Counted from the stretch's first letter, positions 16,948-26,794 are shown. The stretch: 64,000 nucleotides of DNA from an uncultured Brevibacillus sp. (GCF_947502445.1 NZ_CANMZW010000005.1:1-64000); one strand, 5' to 3'. Made by a program: numbers and translations. The notes: generated by a model from the letters alone, not told the origin.

Positions 16948-17546
16948 GATCTAGGCTCCGAACGAATTACTGTCAACAATTCCTCTACCTGTCGCTGCGT
17001 TTCTTCGCGAGACTGAGAATTATCAATCAAAAAGTCAGCTTCGAGCTTTTTCTGATCAATCGGAAATTGCGCCCGAAGCCGTTTCTTTGCCTGCTCTTCA
17101 TCCAGTTCATCCCGTTCCATCATTCGCGCCAGCTGCATGTCACTTGGTGCATAGACAACGACAATTTTCTCCACTAAATATTGCAGCTTGCTCTCATACA
17201 AAAGTGGAATGTCCATGAACACGATCGGTGCTCCATTCTCTTCCGCCGCTTCCGCTTCTTGCCTCATGACACGCCGAACCTCGGGATGGACAATGGCATT
17301 CAGTTTTTGACGCTCGGCCTCGTCTGAAAATACGACTTCGCCCAGTTTTTTACGATCAAGCTGTCCGTCTTCCAGCAAAATATCTCGGCCAAAGTGGCGA
17401 ACAATCGCTTCGTATGCAGGTTTTCCCTGCTCGACAACCTCGCGAGCAATCTGGTCTGCATCGATTACTGGGATGCCACGTTCTCTGAGCATCGCTGTCA
17501 CTGTGCTTTTTCCTGTAGCAATTCCGCCCGTTAATCCTAATATCAT
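16944..17546 (-). CDS. coaE: Dephospho-CoA kinase
   Basis: 200 residues from ATG at 17546, which has AGGAGG six bases upstream; other in-frame starts further up have poor spacing. CoaE phosphorylates the ribose 3'-OH of dephospho-CoA, the last step of coenzyme A synthesis. P-loop GLTGGIATGKST lies at the N-terminus, DADQIAREVV follows, and the lid region has RMMERDELDEEQAKKR. It is downstream of mutM and overlaps the transglycosylase gene by four bases. Confidence 0.96.
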   Translation of the reverse strand: MILGLTGGIATGKSTVTAMLRERGIPVIDADQIAREVVEQGKPAYEAIVRHFGRDILLEDGQLDRKKLGEVVFSDEAERQKLNAIVHPEVRRVMRQEAEAAEENGAPIVFMDIPLLYESKLQYLVEKIVVVYAPSDMQLARMMERDELDEEQAKKRLRAQFPIDQKKLEADFLIDNSQSREETQRQVEELLTVIRSEPRS

Positions 17547-17575
17547 GTTCATCCTCCTCTCCCGATAGCACTTGA

Positions 17576-18403
17576 TTACTTTTTCTGGCAAAGGGGGCAA
17601 ATATGTGTCCCTCTACCGCCTACGACAAAGCGGATAATCTCTGTCCCACAATTGATACAAGGCTCATCTTTTCTGCCGTACACCAAAAGTGATTGCTGAA
17701 ACATGCCCATCTCGCCTTGTCCGTTCACATAAGACTTGATGGAGCTTCCCCCCTGCTCAACTGCTTCAGAGAGCGTCGCTACAATGCTTTCGTGCAGGCG
17801 AATGACTTGTTTTCCGGTCAGCTTTCCAGCAGGACGCTCAGGATGAATTCCCGCTTTAAAGAGAGACTCGTCCACATAAATATTCCCCAGCCCGACAATA
17901 CATTCCTGGTTCAAAAGAAGTGGTTTAATTTTTGTTGGACGCCCCTTTAACAGCTGCTTCAAAACATCCGCTGTAAAGCTATCCTCAAGGGGCTCCACCC
18001 CTAGCTTTGCGAGCGGTCCCGTGCTCGTCTCCATCCCCCGCGGGTACAAATCCATGGTGCCGAACTGGCGAACATCGCGATAGCGCAGCTCCGTCTTGTC
18101 GGTAAAGTGAAAAATGACGTGCGTATGCTTTTCGACCGGCTCATCCTGCTGATACAAGCCATAGCGTCCTTCCATTCGCAAATGCGAAATGAGCACATCC
18201 TGATCGAGATAAAATTGAATGAACTTCGCACGACGTGTAATGTCCTGGATGGTTTGTCCAGTAAGCTGTGCCTTGAAGGCCTCCACATCATCCGGCGTGC
18301 GAATGATGCGGGGCAAAAGGACACTGACTCGCTCGATTGTTTTCCCCAGTACCAGCCCTCTGAGTGTCCGAACGACGGTTTCCACCTCAGGCAATTCTGG
18401 CAT
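17576..18403 (-). CDS. mutM: Formamidopyrimidine-DNA glycosylase
   Basis: 275 residues, full length. The mature N-terminus PELPEVETV supplies the catalytic Pro and Glu, KFIQFYLDQD lies in the DNA-binding region, and the C-terminal zinc finger has CINC and CPLC with the RGTHICP loop. It removes 8-oxoguanine and ring-opened purines and cuts the strand. It follows polA in the same direction with a 48-base gap, a conserved repair pair. Confidence 0.97.
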   Translation of the reverse strand: MPELPEVETVVRTLRGLVLGKTIERVSVLLPRIIRTPDDVEAFKAQLTGQTIQDITRRAKFIQFYLDQDVLISHLRMEGRYGLYQQDEPVEKHTHVIFHFTDKTELRYRDVRQFGTMDLYPRGMETSTGPLAKLGVEPLEDSFTADVLKQLLKGRPTKIKPLLLNQECIVGLGNIYVDESLFKAGIHPERPAGKLTGKQVIRLHESIVATLSEAVEQGGSSIKSYVNGQGEMGMFQQSLLVYGRKDEPCINCGTEIIRFVVGGRGTHICPLCQKK

Positions 18404-18451
18404 ACAAGCCTCCTCCTCTCGCTGTCTGAATCTATCTATTTACGTGCAGGC

Positions 18452-21106
18452 TTATTTCGCCTCATACCAGCTACGTCCATAATTGACGTCCACCTTGAGT
18501 GGCACATTAAGCGCAAGAGCGCTCTCCATTACTTCCGGTACCAGCTTTTGCATGATCTCCAGCTCATTTTCCGGAACCTCGAAGACCAATTCATCGTGTA
18601 CCTGCAACAGCATGCGGCTTGCCAGTCCTTTTTCAACCAGCGCCTCCTGCATGCGGATCATAGCCAGCTTGATAACATCTGCTGCGGTACCTTGAATCGG
18701 CGTATTCATGGCTGTACGCTCAGCAAAGGAACGGAGGTTGAAATTGCTGCTGCGAATATCTGGCAGGTAGCGTCTGCGATTCAGCAAGGTCGTCACATAG
18801 CCGTCCTGCTTGGCCTCTTTCACGATTTCTTCCATCCACTGCTTCACGCCAGCAAATACGTCAAAGTATCGCTCGATGAAGTCTCCCGCTTCCTTGCGCG
18901 TAATGTTCAGGTTCTGCGACAATCCGTAGTCACTGATTCCGTACACGATTCCAAAGTTAACCGCCTTTGCCTGGCGACGCATCAAGGAAGTCACGTCCCC
19001 CTCGCTGACGCCAAACACATCCATTGCGGTACGCGTGTGAATATCCATACCCTTGCGGAAGGCATCAATCAAATTCTCATCACCAGAAATGTGTGCCAAA
19101 ATACGCAGCTCGATCTGGGAGTAGTCAGCCGCAAGCATGTACCAGCCAGCCTCAGACGGGATAAACGCCTCGCGAATCTTTCTGCCTTCCTCCATCCGAA
19201 TCGGAATGTTTTGCAGGTTAGGATCTGTACTGGACAAACGTCCTGTAGCTGTTGTCGCCTGATTGTAGAGCGTATGCACCTTGCTTGTTTTCGTGTGAAT
19301 TTCTTTGGTCAAGCCTTCAATATAAGTCGAACGCAGCTTGCCGAGCTGACGGAATGTAAGAATGGCATCGATGATCGGATGATACGGTGCCAGCTTTTCC
19401 AAAACGTCCGCACTTGTGGATGGACCCGTCTTTGTTTTTTTCAAAACAGGCAGTGCGAGTCGGTCAAACAAAATCTCGCCCAATTGCTTTGGTGAATTGA
19501 TGTTAAAAGGCTCTCCGCCTGCCAGCTCATAAATTTGCGTGGTCAAAGCTGCCAGCTTGCTATCCAGCTCCTCGCCCATCTGCTCCAGGCGCTCTCGATT
19601 GACCTTGACGCCCTGTTTCTCCATGAGCGCGAGTACCATGCTAAGTGGTGCCTCCAAATCATTTAGAAGCGCACCCATCTCATTTTCTGCAAGCTGCTCG
19701 CGAAGGACAGGCACACTTTGCCAAACAGCAGCAGCTTTATGCGCCACATGCTCGCTTAGTACGTCTGATTCTGGCACGAGGCGTTTTGCCCCCTTGCCGT
19801 ATACGTCTTCGTCTGGACGCACTCTGACACGCGTGTACTGGCTTGCGATGCTGTCCAGCGTATGGTTGCTTTCTGTTGCATTCAAAAGGTACGAAGCAAG
19901 ATAAACATCGAAGCTGACACCGGCAACAGGCAGCTCATGCCAAGCCAGTCCAACGGTATCACGCTTGCCGTCAAATACCCATTTTTCCTTGGATGCATCG
20001 GCAAGCCAAGCATCGAGTTCCTTCCACTCCTTGGCCACATCCCATGGCACGTACAGAGTCGTCCCTTCCGCTGCTAGGCCAAAGCCAAGAATCGGCGCAT
20101 GGTGATAATTTTCTCCATCCATCTCGACGTAGACAGCCATCGGAGAGGTCAGCTTGTCGGTATATTTTTCTACTGTTTCTTCTGTAATGATTTCAAAAGC
20201 AAACGGCTTTGCCTCACTTGCCTGTCCATTCTCATCCATTGCGTGCTCCACCTTGATTTTGGAGAGCAGTGACTTGAATTCCATTTTCTTAAAAAACTCA
20301 CTGAGTGACAAGCCATCGTAGCCTGCGTACCCAGTCTCCTGTACATCGATCTCGACAGGAGCTTCTCGCAGAATAGTCGCCAATGCTTTGCTCATGTTTG
20401 CCTTGTCTACATTTTCACGCAGGTTCTCTTGCAGCTTTTTGCCGGAGACGCGATCGACGTTCGCCAAGACCTCTTCTACTGAACCGTATTCATGTAAAAG
20501 CTTCAGCGCTGTTTTTTCTCCAACTCCAGGAACACCTGGGATATTGTCAGAGGAATCGCCCATCAGCCCTTTTAAATCAATAATTTGCAGCGGCTTCAAG
20601 CCGTATTTTTCATGAATTTCTTCTGGGGTGTACAGCTCAATCTCGCTGACTCCCTTGCGCGTCAACGCAACAGAAACATGGTCCGAAACGAGCTGGAGCA
20701 TGTCCTTGTCACCTGTGATGACAGTCGTCTTCCATTCCTTCTGGTCTGCTTCCTTCGTCAGCGTGCCAATAATATCGTCCGCCTCATAGCCTTCCAGCTC
20801 GAAGCGTTTAATCGAAAAGGCGTCCAAAAGCTCCCGAATCAGCGGAAACTGTTCAGAAAGCTCAGGTGGGGTTTTGCTGCGCCCTCCTTTGTACTCGGCA
20901 TACTCGGTATGGCGAAATACGACTTTCCCTGCATCAAACGCAACCATGATATGCGTAGGCTTCATTTCCTCCAGCACTTTTAAAAGCATGGTAGTAAAAC
21001 CCAGCACGGCGTTTGTATGCAATCCTGCTGAAGTGGACAGCAAAGGAAGCGCATAGAACGCCCGGTTGGCAACGCTGTTTCCATCAATTAATACAAAATG
21101 ACTCAA
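18452..21106 (-). CDS. polA: DNA polymerase I
   Basis: 884 residues. The 5'-3' exonuclease (residues 1-300) shows VAFDAGKVVFRH, GYEADDIIGTL and LKGLMGDSSDNIPGVPGVG. The middle 3'-5' exonuclease-like domain lacks the usual metal-binding acidic motif (it reads VYVEMDGEN), as in other Bacillus-type enzymes without proofreading. The polymerase domain has motif A DYSQIELRI, motif B RRQAKAVNFGIVYG and motif C VHDELVFE. It fills gaps in repair and Okazaki processing. First gene of polA-mutM-coaE. Confidence 0.97.
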   Translation of the reverse strand: MSHFVLIDGNSVANRAFYALPLLSTSAGLHTNAVLGFTTMLLKVLEEMKPTHIMVAFDAGKVVFRHTEYAEYKGGRSKTPPELSEQFPLIRELLDAFSIKRFELEGYEADDIIGTLTKEADQKEWKTTVITGDKDMLQLVSDHVSVALTRKGVSEIELYTPEEIHEKYGLKPLQIIDLKGLMGDSSDNIPGVPGVGEKTALKLLHEYGSVEEVLANVDRVSGKKLQENLRENVDKANMSKALATILREAPVEIDVQETGYAGYDGLSLSEFFKKMEFKSLLSKIKVEHAMDENGQASEAKPFAFEIITEETVEKYTDKLTSPMAVYVEMDGENYHHAPILGFGLAAEGTTLYVPWDVAKEWKELDAWLADASKEKWVFDGKRDTVGLAWHELPVAGVSFDVYLASYLLNATESNHTLDSIASQYTRVRVRPDEDVYGKGAKRLVPESDVLSEHVAHKAAAVWQSVPVLREQLAENEMGALLNDLEAPLSMVLALMEKQGVKVNRERLEQMGEELDSKLAALTTQIYELAGGEPFNINSPKQLGEILFDRLALPVLKKTKTGPSTSADVLEKLAPYHPIIDAILTFRQLGKLRSTYIEGLTKEIHTKTSKVHTLYNQATTATGRLSSTDPNLQNIPIRMEEGRKIREAFIPSEAGWYMLAADYSQIELRILAHISGDENLIDAFRKGMDIHTRTAMDVFGVSEGDVTSLMRRQAKAVNFGIVYGISDYGLSQNLNITRKEAGDFIERYFDVFAGVKQWMEEIVKEAKQDGYVTTLLNRRRYLPDIRSSNFNLRSFAERTAMNTPIQGTAADVIKLAMIRMQEALVEKGLASRMLLQVHDELVFEVPENELEIMQKLVPEVMESALALNVPLKVDVNYGRSWYEAK

Positions 21107-21247
21107 GGAATCCGACCCCTCTCGTTACAAAACTACTATATTTAATCGTAACATAGGGGAATCATGTAAGCCAAGTCCGTGAATAGGTGGGTAAAGAATG
21201 GATCGCTTGAACAGACTAAGAAAAAAATGGACAAGGAAGGCGATCAT

Positions 21248-22030
21248 ATGTATTGGAGGAAATTACTTGCGTTAGCAGCCGTTCTTCTATTTGTGTCTAC
21301 CAGTCAAACCAGTGCAGCTATACTCTCTTCTCAGCAGGATGCCCCACCGAAAAAGGTGGTTGCTTTTGTCATCGACGATTTCGGTAACAATATGTCCGGC
21401 ACTGCAGAAATTTTGGCGCTGCCTGTACCGCTCACTGTCGCTGTCATGCCGTTTTTGCCAAGCACAAAACAGGATGCCAAGCTCGCTCATCAAAAAGGGC
21501 ACGACGTTTTCGTACACATGCCGATGGAGCCAGTAAAGGGAAAGCGCTCATGGCTTGGTCCAGGTGCGATTACGACCGACCTCTCTGATGAGGAAATACG
21601 CAGTCGGGTCCAAAAGGCAATTGATGATGTCCCACACGCTATCGGGATGAACAATCATATGGGCTCAAAGGTAACCGCAGACGAGCGGATCATGCGCATC
21701 ATCATGAGTGTGGTCAAGGAACGCGGATTGATTTATTTGGACAGCCGCACCACTGATAAAAGCGTTGCTTCCAAAATTGCCACAGAGATGGGCGTACCCC
21801 ACACCGAAAACCAAATCTTTCTCGACGATGTGTATTCCGGCCCACACATTACCCAGCAAATGGAAAAAATATGCAAACGAATTGGTACACATCCGATCTG
21901 TGTGGCGATTGGACATGTCGGTCCTCCGGGCAAGAAAACAGCCTCCGTTCTGCGGCAGTATATCCCGCGCATTCAGAAGGAGGCAGAATTCGTCACGATC
22001 TCAAAATTAGTTAACCAATCCATTCACTAG
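21248..22030 (+). CDS. Divergent polysaccharide deacetylase family protein
   Basis: 260 residues from ATG at 21248 behind GGAAGG; an upstream GTG frame extension (21179) lacks a signal. A signal peptide of about 23 residues precedes the domain: VVAFVIDDFGNNM near the N-terminus (metal-binding Asp pair), VFVHMPMEPVKG, IGMNNHMGSKVTAD (His motif) and YLDSRTTDKS. This is the YibQ-like divergent deacetylase family (DUF610). Function is not established; a cell-wall role is likely from export and from the amidase gene facing it. The two genes converge and overlap by 24 bases. Confidence 0.88.
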   Translation: MYWRKLLALAAVLLFVSTSQTSAAILSSQQDAPPKKVVAFVIDDFGNNMSGTAEILALPVPLTVAVMPFLPSTKQDAKLAHQKGHDVFVHMPMEPVKGKRSWLGPGAITTDLSDEEIRSRVQKAIDDVPHAIGMNNHMGSKVTADERIMRIIMSVVKERGLIYLDSRTTDKSVASKIATEMGVPHTENQIFLDDVYSGPHITQQMEKICKRIGTHPICVAIGHVGPPGKKTASVLRQYIPRIQKEAEFVTISKLVNQSIH

Positions 22031-22744
22031 ATTTTGCCACCAGCTTTCTTCAGCAAATGCCTCCATTTTCAGATTTCCCGTCAAGGTAACGTATTCGCTC
22101 ACGGCTTCCGTAATGGCCTGGGCGATTTTTTCTTGTCCTTTCGAGTCCGTCAAAAGCTGCCGGTCTGCCGCGTTGCTGATAAAGCCCATCTCCACAATGA
22201 CTGAGGGACAGTAGTTATGCCGCAGCACGTAATACGTCTTGCCCTTTACTGGCTTGTCTTTGCTTCCCGCCAGACGGTTCAACGAGCTCTGCAAGAGATC
22301 AGCAAGCATGTAGCCCTGCTCATTGCTTTGATACAGAATGATTGGACCACGTCGCCCGGAATCGGAGGACCAGTTTACATGCAGGCTGAGCATCACCTGC
22401 GGAACCATTTCCTTGGCGAGATTTTTGCGTTGGGTGAGATCACGAAGATGCCTAGAGCGACTGTTCAGCCACCGATTATCGTCACTGAGGGCAATGTCTT
22501 CTTCCCGGTTCAGGGCTACACTGTAGCCAGCATCTGTCAATTGCTGATACAAGCGCTTGGCAACCTGCAAATTAATGTCCTTTTCGTAGAGGTTGCCAAA
22601 AGATGTGCCGGAATCTACACCTCCATGGCCAACGTCAATTAAAATGTGAATCGGAGTAAGCGGTATAGCCTGACCCTTACTAGGAAAACAAACGAAAACG
22701 AGTATAAGCATGGCAACGAGGTGAGTTTTGTATAGGTATCTCAT
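22007..22744 (-). CDS. N-acetylmuramoyl-L-alanine amidase (Amidase_3)
   Basis: 245 residues with a signal peptide (cut near GQA, residue 26) and one zinc amidase domain. Ligands are visible as DVGHGG (His), LYEKDIN (Glu) and LSLHVNW (His), and the catalytic Glu in IVEMGFISN. It cuts the amide bond between muramic acid and stem peptide. It resembles CwlD-like spore and vegetative amidases, but no sporulation mark is visible. No wall-binding repeats. Confidence 0.93.
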   Translation of the reverse strand: MRYLYKTHLVAMLILVFVCFPSKGQAIPLTPIHILIDVGHGGVDSGTSFGNLYEKDINLQVAKRLYQQLTDAGYSVALNREEDIALSDDNRWLNSRSRHLRDLTQRKNLAKEMVPQVMLSLHVNWSSDSGRRGPIILYQSNEQGYMLADLLQSSLNRLAGSKDKPVKGKTYYVLRHNYCPSVIVEMGFISNAADRQLLTDSKGQEKIAQAITEAVSEYVTLTGNLKMEAFAEESWWQNLVNGLVN

Positions 22745-22869
22745 GCCTGTAGGATTTCCTGTTTGAAAAAAAACCTTTCAATCAACTGGGTACGCATAAC
22801 ATTGTGAATTTTTCACCTGAACGGTACAATAGAGTCCATCGTGAATTATCAGCACAAGAAGGTGTACAC

Positions 22870-23820
22870 ATGGAAAAGTCATTGGAAAAACCGTTGTTTC
22901 CTCCGTATCTGGCATTGCTCATCGGTGTGATTGCAATATCGACATCCGCTATTTTTGTAAAGCTATCGAATGCACCAGCGCCGATTATCGCAACGTATCG
23001 TCTTGTTTTCTCAGTAGTGCTGACATTGCCGTTCTTGTTTTGGAATCGCGGGGCACTCGGTGAAATCGTAAAAATGCCAAAAAAAGTGTGGCTACTCTGT
23101 CTATTGTCAGGTGCCTTTTTAGCCAGTCACTTCCTGCTGTGGTTTGAGTCACTCAACTACACATCCGTAGCCAGTTCAACCGTTCTGGTTACCCTGCAGC
23201 CATTATTTGCGTTTATTGGAGGCTATTTCTTTTTTGGGGAAAAGGTTCGCTTGTTGGCTCTGACTGGAGGTCTGCTTGCCATCGTTGGCAGTTTTGTTAT
23301 TGGATGGGGTGATTTTCAGGTAGGTGGGATGGCCTTGCTGGGTGATGCTCTAGCCCTGATGGGTGCTGCCACGGTGACCGGTTATTGGCTGGTCGGGCAA
23401 TACGTCCGTCAGCATATGTCATCGTTTGCCTACACACTCGTTGTCTATTCTGCCACAAGCTTGATCCTGGTTGCATATGATCTTGTTTTGGGCTACCCGT
23501 TAATTGGGTATCCTGCTTCTGACTGGGGTTGGTTCTTCTGTCTCGCTCTTTTTCCAACCTTGCTCGGTCATTCGATATTCAACTGGATTATCAAGTGGCT
23601 GAACACCACTACGATTTCTATGGGAATTCTGGGAGAACCGATTGGAACAGCGATTCTGGCGTACTTTATCCTCGGGGAAGTCGTAACACTCCCCCAATGG
23701 ATTGGTGGTCTCATCATTATCGCAGGGATTTATTTGTTCATTCGATACAATCAAACCCCCAAAGGAGTGAACACTGTTGAATCAGAATCAGCAGCCACCT
23801 CGCCGGAAAAGCTTGCGTGA
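22870..23820 (+). CDS. EamA/DMT family transporter
   Basis: 316 residues from ATG at 22870 with AAGAAGG seven bases upstream. Ten membrane helices in two EamA halves; the typical first-half end YTSVASSTVLVTLQPLF and second-half end SMGILGEPIGTAILAYFILGE are present. Drug/metabolite transporters of this type export amino acids or small metabolites. The substrate cannot be told. A small downstream gene starts inside its 3' end. Confidence 0.93.
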   Translation: MEKSLEKPLFPPYLALLIGVIAISTSAIFVKLSNAPAPIIATYRLVFSVVLTLPFLFWNRGALGEIVKMPKKVWLLCLLSGAFLASHFLLWFESLNYTSVASSTVLVTLQPLFAFIGGYFFFGEKVRLLALTGGLLAIVGSFVIGWGDFQVGGMALLGDALALMGAATVTGYWLVGQYVRQHMSSFAYTLVVYSATSLILVAYDLVLGYPLIGYPASDWGWFFCLALFPTLLGHSIFNWIIKWLNTTTISMGILGEPIGTAILAYFILGEVVTLPQWIGGLIIIAGIYLFIRYNQTPKGVNTVESESAATSPEKLA

Positions 23821-23926
23821 GTTCATAAAGGGATTGAACGTCTGGGCTAAAATTGGCTGGACGATTTTGCTTGGTTATATCGCAGGAAGAATCATTTACT
23901 TCTTCTTCAAACTGATCTCCTCGTAG
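23777..23926 (+). CDS. Small single-helix membrane protein, 49 residues
   Basis: An open frame shorter than the usual cut-off: TTG start at 23777 with AAAGGAG ten bases upstream, then a basic N-terminus (NQNQQPPRRKSLREFIKG) and one hydrophobic helix (WTILLGYIAGRIIYFFF). It overlaps the transporter gene by 44 bases in another frame and ends just before a terminator. The composition and binding site support translation. Possibly a small partner of the transporter; function unknown. Confidence 0.6.
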   Translation: MNQNQQPPRRKSLREFIKGLNVWAKIGWTILLGYIAGRIIYFFFKLISS

Positions 23927-23952
23927 CGCTTCGGATCGGACAACCTGTACAC

Positions 23953-23990
23953 AGAAAAAAACAGCAGCCAAGTTTAAGCTGCTGTTTTTT
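23953..23990. terminator. Bidirectional terminator
   Basis: ACAGCAGC / GCTGCTGT stem flanked by A and T runs, between the plus-strand small gene and the end of the minus-strand efflux pump gene. Confidence 0.85.
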
Positions 23991-25545
23991 GTGCTTGTGG
24001 TGCATCCGGTTTTTTCGGCTTTTTATGCAGGAAATAGAGCAATGGAATCGAGATGACGATCGGTATTGCCGAAATCAGGAACGTGTCCCCGATTCCTTGA
24101 ACCATCGCCTCTTTCGCCATCATTCCGAACAAGATTGCACTCGCTCCACTCGATGCGCTGGCAGCATCGACACCTACTTGCGTATACATGCCAGAGATGC
24201 CACTAATAAATTGTGTGGCCATATCGGTGTTCAAATTGTCGGAGATGGATGCCAGATGAAAGGTTTGGCGCGCTTGCATGATAACTGTCAAAATCGCAAT
24301 CGCAAACGAGCTCAACACTTGCCGCAATACGTTGGAGAGCGGGGAGGCATCCCCTACACTCGTACGTGGAACTGCGTTCATCCCTACTGTAGACAGTGTC
24401 ATCATGCACAGACCGATACCGATTCCACGGATCGTCAAAATCATGTTCATCCAGGAATGCATGCTGTCTGCTGCCAGATTGTGCAGCTCGAATGTGGTAA
24501 TGCTCATAATCGATAAGCCGACGAGCCCAATTGGACCGATCCCGTATTTATCCATCAACTTACCACTGATTGGCATCATGATCGCCATCGCAATCGACTG
24601 TGGCATCAATAGGATACCGGACTCCATCGCTGTCATGCCTTGAATGTTTTGCAGGAAGATCGGCATCAGGAAGATTCCGCCCATCATCCCCATCATGACA
24701 AAGCCAGATGTCAAAATACTGATTGTAAAGACAGGAATCCTCAGCAGCCGCAGATCCAAAAGTGGCGCTTCCTTCCCGAGCTCTACCCAAACGAAAAGTG
24801 CTAGACTCATAATCGCAACGAAAAACAAACTCACGATGAAAAAGGATGTCCAGCCCTCTGCCTGCCCTTTACTGAACGCGAGAAGAAGAGTACCAAACCC
24901 GACGATCGCCAAAATAGCTCCGAGAAAGTCAAACTTCAGCTCCGGTTTTTTTGGCGTTTCCTTGAGCAGTACCATACTCATGATGACCGCAAAAATTCCA
25001 AATGGCACCCCTACCAGAAACAGAAATTGCCAGCTTAAAAATTCAATGAGATACCCACCCAAGGTTGGACCAAGAGCGGGAGCCGTCATCGAGGCAATCC
25101 CGAAAATCCCGAGTGCCATCCCAATTTTTTCACGTGGCACGATCATGTAGATCATGGACATTCCGATCGGCATGATCATTCCTCCACTTACCCCCTGGAT
25201 GACACGAAACGCAATGAGCGAGGTATCGCTCCAGGCAAGTGCGCAAAGGACAGATGAAGCTGTAAAGAACGCTAGTGATAAGACAAATATCTTTTTGGCT
25301 CCAAACTTGGCTGACAAGGAACCGCTCATCGGGATCATGACCGCGTTTGCCAGCATATATCCGGTCAGCACCCATTGCATCGTCTCGGTAGAGGAACCGA
25401 AGATACTGACCATCGTTGGTAAGGCGACGTTAATTAGACTGTTGTTCAGAATCGCAACGAAGGTTCCCGAGAGGATAGCGAGAAGAGACAACCACATTCC
25501 GCCGTTTCCACCTTTATCCTCTCGCTGTGCCATCGCTTCCGCCAT
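23974..25545 (-). CDS. MFS multidrug efflux pump, DHA2 (EmrB/QacA) family
   Basis: 523 residues with 14 predicted membrane helices. Seen motifs: NNSLINVALPTM in helix 1, MQWVLTGYMLANAVMIP (motif D1 region), the cytoplasmic loop LSAKFGAKKIF (motif A) and GPTLGGYL (motif C, antiporter). It expels lipophilic drugs by proton exchange. It is the last gene of marR-adaptor-adaptor-pump. EmrB-type pumps use an EmrA adaptor, which matches the two genes before it. Confidence 0.95.
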   Translation of the reverse strand: MAEAMAQREDKGGNGGMWLSLLAILSGTFVAILNNSLINVALPTMVSIFGSSTETMQWVLTGYMLANAVMIPMSGSLSAKFGAKKIFVLSLAFFTASSVLCALAWSDTSLIAFRVIQGVSGGMIMPIGMSMIYMIVPREKIGMALGIFGIASMTAPALGPTLGGYLIEFLSWQFLFLVGVPFGIFAVIMSMVLLKETPKKPELKFDFLGAILAIVGFGTLLLAFSKGQAEGWTSFFIVSLFFVAIMSLALFVWVELGKEAPLLDLRLLRIPVFTISILTSGFVMMGMMGGIFLMPIFLQNIQGMTAMESGILLMPQSIAMAIMMPISGKLMDKYGIGPIGLVGLSIMSITTFELHNLAADSMHSWMNMILTIRGIGIGLCMMTLSTVGMNAVPRTSVGDASPLSNVLRQVLSSFAIAILTVIMQARQTFHLASISDNLNTDMATQFISGISGMYTQVGVDAASASSGASAILFGMMAKEAMVQGIGDTFLISAIPIVISIPLLYFLHKKPKKPDAPQAQKTAA

Positions 25546-25558
25546 GTCATCACCCCCG

Positions 25559-26788
25559 TTAGTTTGCGATCACCTTGCTGCCCTCAGACAATTTGTCCGT
25601 TGGGTTTAGCACTATTTGATCGTTGTCTTTCACACCAGCTGTGACCGTAGTCCAATCACCGCTAGCACCATCGACTGTTACTTCCACTTCATGTACAACG
25701 TCTTGATCAATCGTATAGATGAAATGTTTGCCGTCTTTTTCAAGAACAGCCGCTGTTGGTACTTTGGTTCCTTGTTCTGCCTGACCTTGCAGTACGACCT
25801 CCGCAATCATACCAGCACGCAGCTGTCCATCCGAATTTGCTACTTTTACTTTGATCGGGAACGAAGTACTGTTAGCGTCAGAAATCGGAGATACGAATTC
25901 AACAGTTCCTTTCATTACTTTACCGCCGAGGCTGCCTACTTTTACATCGACAGAGGAGCCTACCTTTACATTGTTGATCTGATCTTGGGAAACACTTGCT
26001 TCCACTTTGACTTCATTCATATCAACGACAACAAGAAGTGGCGCACCTGCTCCAGCCATCTCTCCTGGATTAATGTTTTTCTTCGCTACGATACCAGCGA
26101 TAGGCGAATGAATAACGGTATTGTCATACCCGTTTTTGGCCATCTCCAAGCTGGAATTCAGACGGCTTACCTCTGCTTGCAGGGCTGCAACTGTATCAGA
26201 GGTTGGACCGGCTTTTGCCAGATCGTACTGAGCCTTGGATTGCTCCACCGCAGAACGTGCTTTTTCCAAATCAAGCGTGGATTTTTCCAATTCAGCTGCG
26301 GATAACGCCCCGGAGTCAAACAAAGCCTTCATCCGATTGTAGTTGTTCTCGGATACCTTCAGGGTAGCTTCTGCCTGTTGCAATCCACTGGACAGCTGCT
26401 GCAGCTGTTCTGTACGTGCTCCTGCTTTCGTATCACGTAGCTTTGCCTGTGCCCCTGCAATCGCTGCCTGTGCCTGATTAATTTGCTGTTGGTAGTCGGT
26501 AGCCTCCAGCGTAACAAGAACGTCTCCCTGCTTCACTACAGAGCCTTCCTTTACACTTACGTTCGCCACTTTGCCGGAAACTTTGGAAACGACTGAAACC
26601 TCTTCAGACGGAACAATTTTACCGCCTGCAATCAAGCCTGAGGCATTCGAGGTCACCTTCCATGCTTTCACAACCGGGAGCGATTCTGATGTAGAAGATG
26701 CCGAAGACGAATCACTACAGCCAGCGGCAATAAGCGAAACGGCCGCCATTACTACAGCGATTGTTTTCCATTGTGCTGCTTTTTTCAT
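25559..26788 (-). CDS. HlyD/RND-type efflux adaptor lipoprotein
   Basis: 409 residues. The N-terminus has a lipoprotein signal with Cys in LIAAGCSDSS (about residue 24), so the protein is anchored outside the membrane. A biotinyl-lipoyl-like domain split by a long coiled coil (QQINQAQAAIAGAQAKLRD and following) is followed by a beta-barrel (VDVKVGSLGGKVMKGTVEF). It is larger than and distinct from the adaptor upstream. Gap to the pump gene 13 bases. Having two adaptors for one pump is unusual; this one resembles RND adaptors such as MacA/AcrA in layout. Confidence 0.92.
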   Translation of the reverse strand: MKKAAQWKTIAVVMAAVSLIAAGCSDSSSASSTSESLPVVKAWKVTSNASGLIAGGKIVPSEEVSVVSKVSGKVANVSVKEGSVVKQGDVLVTLEATDYQQQINQAQAAIAGAQAKLRDTKAGARTEQLQQLSSGLQQAEATLKVSENNYNRMKALFDSGALSAAELEKSTLDLEKARSAVEQSKAQYDLAKAGPTSDTVAALQAEVSRLNSSLEMAKNGYDNTVIHSPIAGIVAKKNINPGEMAGAGAPLLVVVDMNEVKVEASVSQDQINNVKVGSSVDVKVGSLGGKVMKGTVEFVSPISDANSTSFPIKVKVANSDGQLRAGMIAEVVLQGQAEQGTKVPTAAVLEKDGKHFIYTIDQDVVHEVEVTVDGASGDWTTVTAGVKDNDQIVLNPTDKLSEGSKVIAN

Positions 26789-26794
26789 GCCTCA

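Noticed and set aside
18107..19495. 462-codon open frame antisense to mutM and polA
   Set aside because: Composition is unlike a protein (many Cys, His, Arg), and it spans two well-identified genes on the other strand.
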